Source: Pleomorphovibrio marinus
Lineage (GTDB): Bacteria > Bacteroidota > Bacteroidia > Cytophagales > Cyclobacteriaceae
DNA length: 64,000 bases
Reading direction: 5' to 3'
Assembly: GCF_003347495.1 (NCBI RefSeq)
Contig: NZ_QCXY01000002.1
Coordinates: 1 to 64,000 of the forward strand
Shown here: piece after piece, positions 60,251-64,000 of the stretch
Numbering within the stretch: position 1 is the first letter of the stretch
Layout: each line of letters starts with the position of its first letter
Made by a program: the position numbers and the translations under genes
The notes under the pieces: model-generated
What the model was told of the DNA's origin: nothing
What the model saw: only the letters and a program-made list of their open reading frames with translations
The model's database searches: none

Positions 60251-60790
60251 CTAATATCCCAATGGAATGCGATAGGATGCTCTAATGGCCAATAGTCCCA
60301 GATGAAAAGGGGAGGCACCCGAATGCTGATACCTGACAGTGGCTTCTACTTGATTGAAAACGTACCCTGCCTCCACTGCAAAGCCCAATTCAAAAGAAGT
60401 TTCGGTAATCCGGTCTTGATCTACCCTAGTTGTCAACATATGCATGGCTCCTCCGATTTGTGGTTCCAGGAAAAAGTTGTCAAAATTAAAACGGTAGCCT
60501 AAAAAGGCAGGAATCACATTGAAGTACATGTTGTCCCCATCGGGAAGGATAAACTGGGTATCTAATGGAAAAAACATATAGGCCCCAGATAAACTCACCT
60601 GTCCGTTTAATCCCACACCATAAAGTCCTTTGACGTTTGCCCCAAATCCGGCTGGAAACTGGGTTTGGTAGTAGTCGTTTAGGGCGAGGCCTGCATCCAC
60701 CCCTATATTAATGTAATCTTCCCCGTATTGTGCATTTGCAGCCCCTGCTACAAAAAGGGCTAGTAGTATAATTAGTGAAAACCTTTTCAT
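60251..60790 (-). CDS. small outer-membrane beta-barrel protein
   Basis: A 179-residue secreted protein with a signal peptide ending in VAGAANAQ. It consists of alternating amphipathic strands such as INIGVDAGLALNDYYQ, VSLSGAYMFFPLDTQF, EPQIGGAMHMLTTRV and FELGFAVEAGYVFNQVEATV, ending in the aromatic-rich LAIRASYRIPLGY. This is the pattern of an OmpW/OmpX-like eight-strand barrel. I took ATG at 60790, which has an AAGGA-type ribosome site upstream. It stands alone with a clear terminator. Role unknown. Confidence 0.75.
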   Translation of the reverse strand: MKRFSLIILLALFVAGAANAQYGEDYINIGVDAGLALNDYYQTQFPAGFGANVKGLYGVGLNGQVSLSGAYMFFPLDTQFILPDGDNMYFNVIPAFLGYRFNFDNFFLEPQIGGAMHMLTTRVDQDRITETSFELGFAVEAGYVFNQVEATVRYQHSGASPFHLGLLAIRASYRIPLGY

Positions 60791-60921
60791 TTCCTTAATT
60801 TTTTGATGAAAGGACAAAATAAAAAAAAATAATTAAAGATATTGTGGCCGTTTGATTTCAAACTAAGGGAATCTGAACAATAAAGGCTTTGTTTACCCAA
60901 TTTATAGGAGGATTACTGAGA

Positions 60922-62718
60922 ATGTTTCAAAATAGAACTACCATCAAAGGTGTATTTGGCAGAATTATAGGGATTGTATGTATTTGTTTATGGTTTGGAG
61001 TTTTAAGTTGGTCATGTTCCGGGTCAACCGATAAAAAAGAGGTTGAAATTGCCGATGAAACAACCTGGAAGGCACCAGAAGAAGCCAATCACAAGGTCAA
61101 CCCCATGGAGGGTAGTGATGCCATTGAGGCTGGAAGTGCCCTATACATGGTTTATTGTTGGAACTGTCATGGGGAGACAGGCTTGGGAGATGGTGCCGCA
61201 GGGGGAGCCATGGGTTCAAAACCGGCTAATTTTCATACGGAAACTTTCCTAAACCAAACGGATGGGGCTATTTTTTGGAAGATTTCCGAAGGAAGGGGCG
61301 CCATGCCTGGATTTGAAGAGGTGTTGGGAGAAGAAGAAAGATGGCAACTTACCACCTTCGTCAGGCAGTTGGGGCAAATGGAGATTACGGAACCTACTGA
61401 TGCTCCAAAGCCCTTGGTAGAAGGCATATCAGTAACTCAGTTTGCCAAGGTCGCACCTAGGGCCACCAGGGTTTTTTATCGGGAATCCGATCATTCTCTA
61501 TGGTATGCCACCTTTACTGGAGATGTTTATACCTGGAGCTTGGATGATGCTGTAGCGCAGCCCAAAAAAGTGGTTAGCGTGGAGGATCATGGCATTGACA
61601 GACTTCAAGGGGCCACCATATACGGAGATACCTTGCTTTTGACTGGTAATATTAGGGTAAACGACAATAAGGGCACCACCGGATGGATGATGCGGGTAGT
61701 GCTCCACCCGGAAGGTAAGCATGAGGTATCAAAGGTTTTTTCCACCGTGGAATATGGCACAACCAATACCCCATTCGACCATGGTTGGAGTGCGGTAAAA
61801 GTTAGTCCGGATGGTAAATATGTGTATGTGGTAAGTGGGTCAAGAACTGACCATGGTGAGGTGCAGGACAATTTGGGCGCCTACCCCGATTCTAGGGACG
61901 AACCCTTAACGGCAAGGATTTTCCGATTCCCAATAGATGCCAAAGACCTTTCGTTGCCCAATGATCTGGAGAAACTCAAAGAAAAAGGATACGTATTCGC
62001 CGAGGGAATTAGGAATGCCTATGATTTTGACTTCGACGAGGAGGGGAGGATGTTTGCGGTGGTCAATTCTGGGGACTATGACCAAAATGAGGACATGTTT
62101 TGGGTAAGGGAGGGTCATCACTACGGTTTTCCGTGGGTAATGGGGGGGATGGAAACTCCCCAGCAATTCCCTGATTGGGAAGCAGATCCCGAAAAGGACC
62201 CCTTTCTGAACCCAGCAGCCGCTGCTTACCCGGATGATTTTTATAATGACCCTGGTTTTGCCAAACGTCCAGAAGGTGTGGAATTCACGCAGGGTATGCG
62301 GAATTTTGGTCCGGATGCGAATAAATACAGGGACGAAGAAACAGGAAAAATAATGGATGGGTCGGATACAGGAGTGGCCATCACCACTTTTACTCCCCAT
62401 TCCTCCCCACTAGGTTTGGTTTTTGATAGGGGAAATAACCTGCCCGGCCAATTTAAAGGAAATGCCCTGACCTTAAGATATACGAATGGAGAGCGTTCCA
62501 GTTTGATGAAACCTTTTACCTCAAATGGAGAAGATTTGCTCCATCTTGAGTTGTCCTATAATGAAGCCCTGGATAATTTTGATTTGAAAACTACCAGGAT
62601 AGTTGCTAGGTTTTCACAACCAGTGGATGCGGTGTTGGTGGGTAATGACCTTTATGTAATTGAGTATGGAGGAAGGCAAAAGGGGGGAAACCTTTGGAAA
62701 GTAACATTTGAAAAATGA
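60922..62718 (+). CDS. lipoprotein with cytochrome c and sorbosone-dehydrogenase-like domains
   Basis: A 598-residue protein with a lipoprotein signal (LWFGVLSWSCSGS, lipobox Cys32). A cytochrome c domain follows, with the heme site CWNCH at residues 79-83 and a GAMPGFEE segment that should give the axial methionine. The rest (about 170-598) is a six-bladed glucose/sorbosone dehydrogenase-like propeller (PF07995), with FDHGWSAVKVSPDGKYVYVV, EGIRNAYDFDFDEEGRMFAV and EFTQGMRNFGPD. Such fusions oxidise sugars with PQQ and pass electrons to the heme. ATG 60922 follows AGGAGG by ten bases, one of the clearest ribosome sites in the window. Its stop overlaps the sulfatase start. Confidence 0.85.
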   Translation: MFQNRTTIKGVFGRIIGIVCICLWFGVLSWSCSGSTDKKEVEIADETTWKAPEEANHKVNPMEGSDAIEAGSALYMVYCWNCHGETGLGDGAAGGAMGSKPANFHTETFLNQTDGAIFWKISEGRGAMPGFEEVLGEEERWQLTTFVRQLGQMEITEPTDAPKPLVEGISVTQFAKVAPRATRVFYRESDHSLWYATFTGDVYTWSLDDAVAQPKKVVSVEDHGIDRLQGATIYGDTLLLTGNIRVNDNKGTTGWMMRVVLHPEGKHEVSKVFSTVEYGTTNTPFDHGWSAVKVSPDGKYVYVVSGSRTDHGEVQDNLGAYPDSRDEPLTARIFRFPIDAKDLSLPNDLEKLKEKGYVFAEGIRNAYDFDFDEEGRMFAVVNSGDYDQNEDMFWVREGHHYGFPWVMGGMETPQQFPDWEADPEKDPFLNPAAAAYPDDFYNDPGFAKRPEGVEFTQGMRNFGPDANKYRDEETGKIMDGSDTGVAITTFTPHSSPLGLVFDRGNNLPGQFKGNALTLRYTNGERSSLMKPFTSNGEDLLHLELSYNEALDNFDLKTTRIVARFSQPVDAVLVGNDLYVIEYGGRQKGGNLWKVTFEK

Positions 62719-64000
62719 TGAGCATGACCAAAATAACCATTCGGCTGCAGTCACTTGTTTTGTTGGGACTAGTTATTTTTGGTTCCTGTGAGCAAAAAGT
62801 GGACGATGAGGATAAAAATGAGCGGCCAAACATCCTATTCATTTCCATCGATGATCTTAATGATTGGGTAGGGGTCTTAGGGGGACATCCTCAGGTAAAA
62901 ACCCCAAATATCGACAAGCTGGCCCAGAGAGGGGTGCTTTTTACCAACGCCCATGTGCAGGCACCCCTTTGCAACCCTTCAAGGGTGAGCATAATGACGT
63001 CCCTTAGGCCTTCTACCACAGGGATCTATGGGTTGGCTCCGCACCACAGGGACGTGACCATTACTCAAGATGTGGTCACTTTACCGCAGTATTTTCAAGA
63101 GCACGGATATTATACGCTCTCCAATGGAAAAATTTTCCATAGTATTGGAGATACCCCGGAGAAACGGGCGGAGTTCCAGGAATGGGGTCCCATTGGTGGA
63201 GGTACAGGTGGGCACCCTCCCAATAAGCTGGTGGGCGAAACCCACATGGGAAACCACCCATTATTGGATTGGGGCATGTATCCCGAAGATCATGATTCCG
63301 TAAGGAATGATTATAAGGTAGCTACTTGGGCTGAGGAAAAACTGGCGGATTTGGCAGATAATAGGGATTCCGGTCAGCCCTTTTTTATGGCTGTTGGCTT
63401 TTGGTTACCCCATTTGCCCTTATATGCCACAAAAAAATGGTTCGATTTGTATCCCGAAGAAGACCAGATTGTTTTGCCGGAAGCCCCCGATGAGGAGCGT
63501 GCAGACGTTCCGGATTTTGCTTGGAACCTACATTGGTATTTGCCCGAAGTAAGATTATCTTGGCTGAAGGAAAACAACCAATGGGCAAATTTGGTGAGAT
63601 CTTATCTGGCTACTATAAGCTTTACAGATGCGATGGTGGGAAGGGTTTTAGATGCCTTAGAGCAAAATGGTTTGGCAGACAACACGATTGTGGTGTTGTG
63701 GTCTGACCACGGCTGGCACCTGGGCGAAAAGGGAATAACGGGAAAAAACACGTTGTGGGAAAGGTCAACAAGGGTACCACTCCTCTTCGCAGGGCCCAAT
63801 ATTCCCCAGGGAGAACGAAGAAGCCAACCCGCGGAATTGATGGATATGTACCCCACTTTAGTGGATTTGGCAGCCCTGCCAGCCAAGGGAGGCCTGGAAG
63901 GGTTAAGCCTTAGTCCACAGATCTTCGAAAACAAAAAAAGGGAAAGGCCTGCCATTACCACCCATAATCCGGGGAACAACAGTGTCCGCTCAGAAAGGTG
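62715..64000 (+). CDS. sulfatase, iduronate-2-sulfatase-like (partial)
   Basis: Open to the window edge, about 428 residues visible. The N-terminus has a lipoprotein signal (LLGLVIFGSCEQ), then the metal-binding LFISIDDLNDWVGVLGGHP. The formylglycine site is CNPSR (Cys86), the CxPSR motif converted by formylglycine-generating enzyme. Near the C-terminal part, SDHGWHLGEKGITGKNTLWE and the following TRVPLLFAGPN are typical of iduronate-2-sulfatase-like enzymes. It probably removes sulfate from marine glycans. ATG at 62715 overlaps the preceding gene's stop by 4 bp, so the two are coupled. Confidence 0.9.
   Translation, partial: MMSMTKITIRLQSLVLLGLVIFGSCEQKVDDEDKNERPNILFISIDDLNDWVGVLGGHPQVKTPNIDKLAQRGVLFTNAHVQAPLCNPSRVSIMTSLRPSTTGIYGLAPHHRDVTITQDVVTLPQYFQEHGYYTLSNGKIFHSIGDTPEKRAEFQEWGPIGGGTGGHPPNKLVGETHMGNHPLLDWGMYPEDHDSVRNDYKVATWAEEKLADLADNRDSGQPFFMAVGFWLPHLPLYATKKWFDLYPEEDQIVLPEAPDEERADVPDFAWNLHWYLPEVRLSWLKENNQWANLVRSYLATISFTDAMVGRVLDALEQNGLADNTIVVLWSDHGWHLGEKGITGKNTLWERSTRVPLLFAGPNIPQGERRSQPAELMDMYPTLVDLAALPAKGGLEGLSLSPQIFENKKRERPAITTHNPGNNSVRSER

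Overview
This is a contiguous piece of a Bacteroidota chromosome, most likely from the Cytophagales and close to marine Cyclobacteriaceae such as Cyclobacterium, Echinicola or Algoriphagus. The evidence is a SusC/SusD pair, many DUF4221 and 6-bladed-propeller lipoproteins, a FucP-type sugar carrier, GH109 and GH51 enzymes, Bacteroidota-style ClpS and RecR, weak Shine-Dalgarno signals and TAnnTTTG-like promoters. No strain-level assignment is possible from sequence reading alone. I see no rRNA operon, intact tRNA, CRISPR array, prophage or intact insertion sequence.

Layout. 1-210 holds tRNA-like tandem repeats. 284-6451 is mostly housekeeping (recR, clpS, a Na+/solute symporter, an orphan sugar transferase, an alkyltransferase-like protein overlapping mscS, an SDR and a GIN-domain protein). 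6553-11576 is a threonine operon, thrABC, preceded by a threonine-rich leader ORF and attenuator-like hairpins. 11577-15189 is accessory and partly decayed: a remnant of a DUF4221-like gene, a DUF3368/UPF0175 toxin-antitoxin pair and an intact DUF4221 lipoprotein. 15190-17784 encodes a kelch protein and an AbgT transporter. 18378-23317 is an amino-sugar block (NagX-like, GH109, NagB, NagP-like). 23326-27259 is a minus-strand series (nucleotidase, coiled-coil membrane protein, MsrB, class III aminotransferase, methyltransferase).

27650-34132 is a nitrite-assimilation block: SUMT makes the siroheme precursor, NirB and NirD reduce nitrite to ammonium, and a NarX/NarL-like two-component pair with the nitrate-sensor P-box signature follows. 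34428-39098 is a SusC/SusD pair with its own terminator. 39421-46140 is more heterogeneous: a lipoprotein, an orphan LuxE-like ligase, two copies of a palindrome-rich dispersed repeat (a third lies at 27306-27471), SRPBCC and GNAT genes, a GH51 arabinofuranosidase and a double-fasciclin/cupredoxin lipoprotein. 46199-53998 has a patatin, a propeller lipoprotein, a phosphohexomutase, a GH99/WbsX-like lipoprotein and a second DUF4221 protein. 54032-58453 has trpS, a DUF1573 protein, and divergent glutaryl-CoA dehydrogenase and tryptophan 2,3-dioxygenase genes, which suggests tryptophan catabolism. The right end has a cytochrome c/sorbosone-dehydrogenase-like lipoprotein translationally coupled to a sulfatase that runs off the window.

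The least ordinary signals are the tRNA-like repeats with a palindrome where the anticodon arm should be, the 158-171 bp dispersed repeats bounded by ATGAAA, the threonine attenuator and the Fas1-Fas1-cupredoxin fusion. I did not find a clearly new defence or mobile system.
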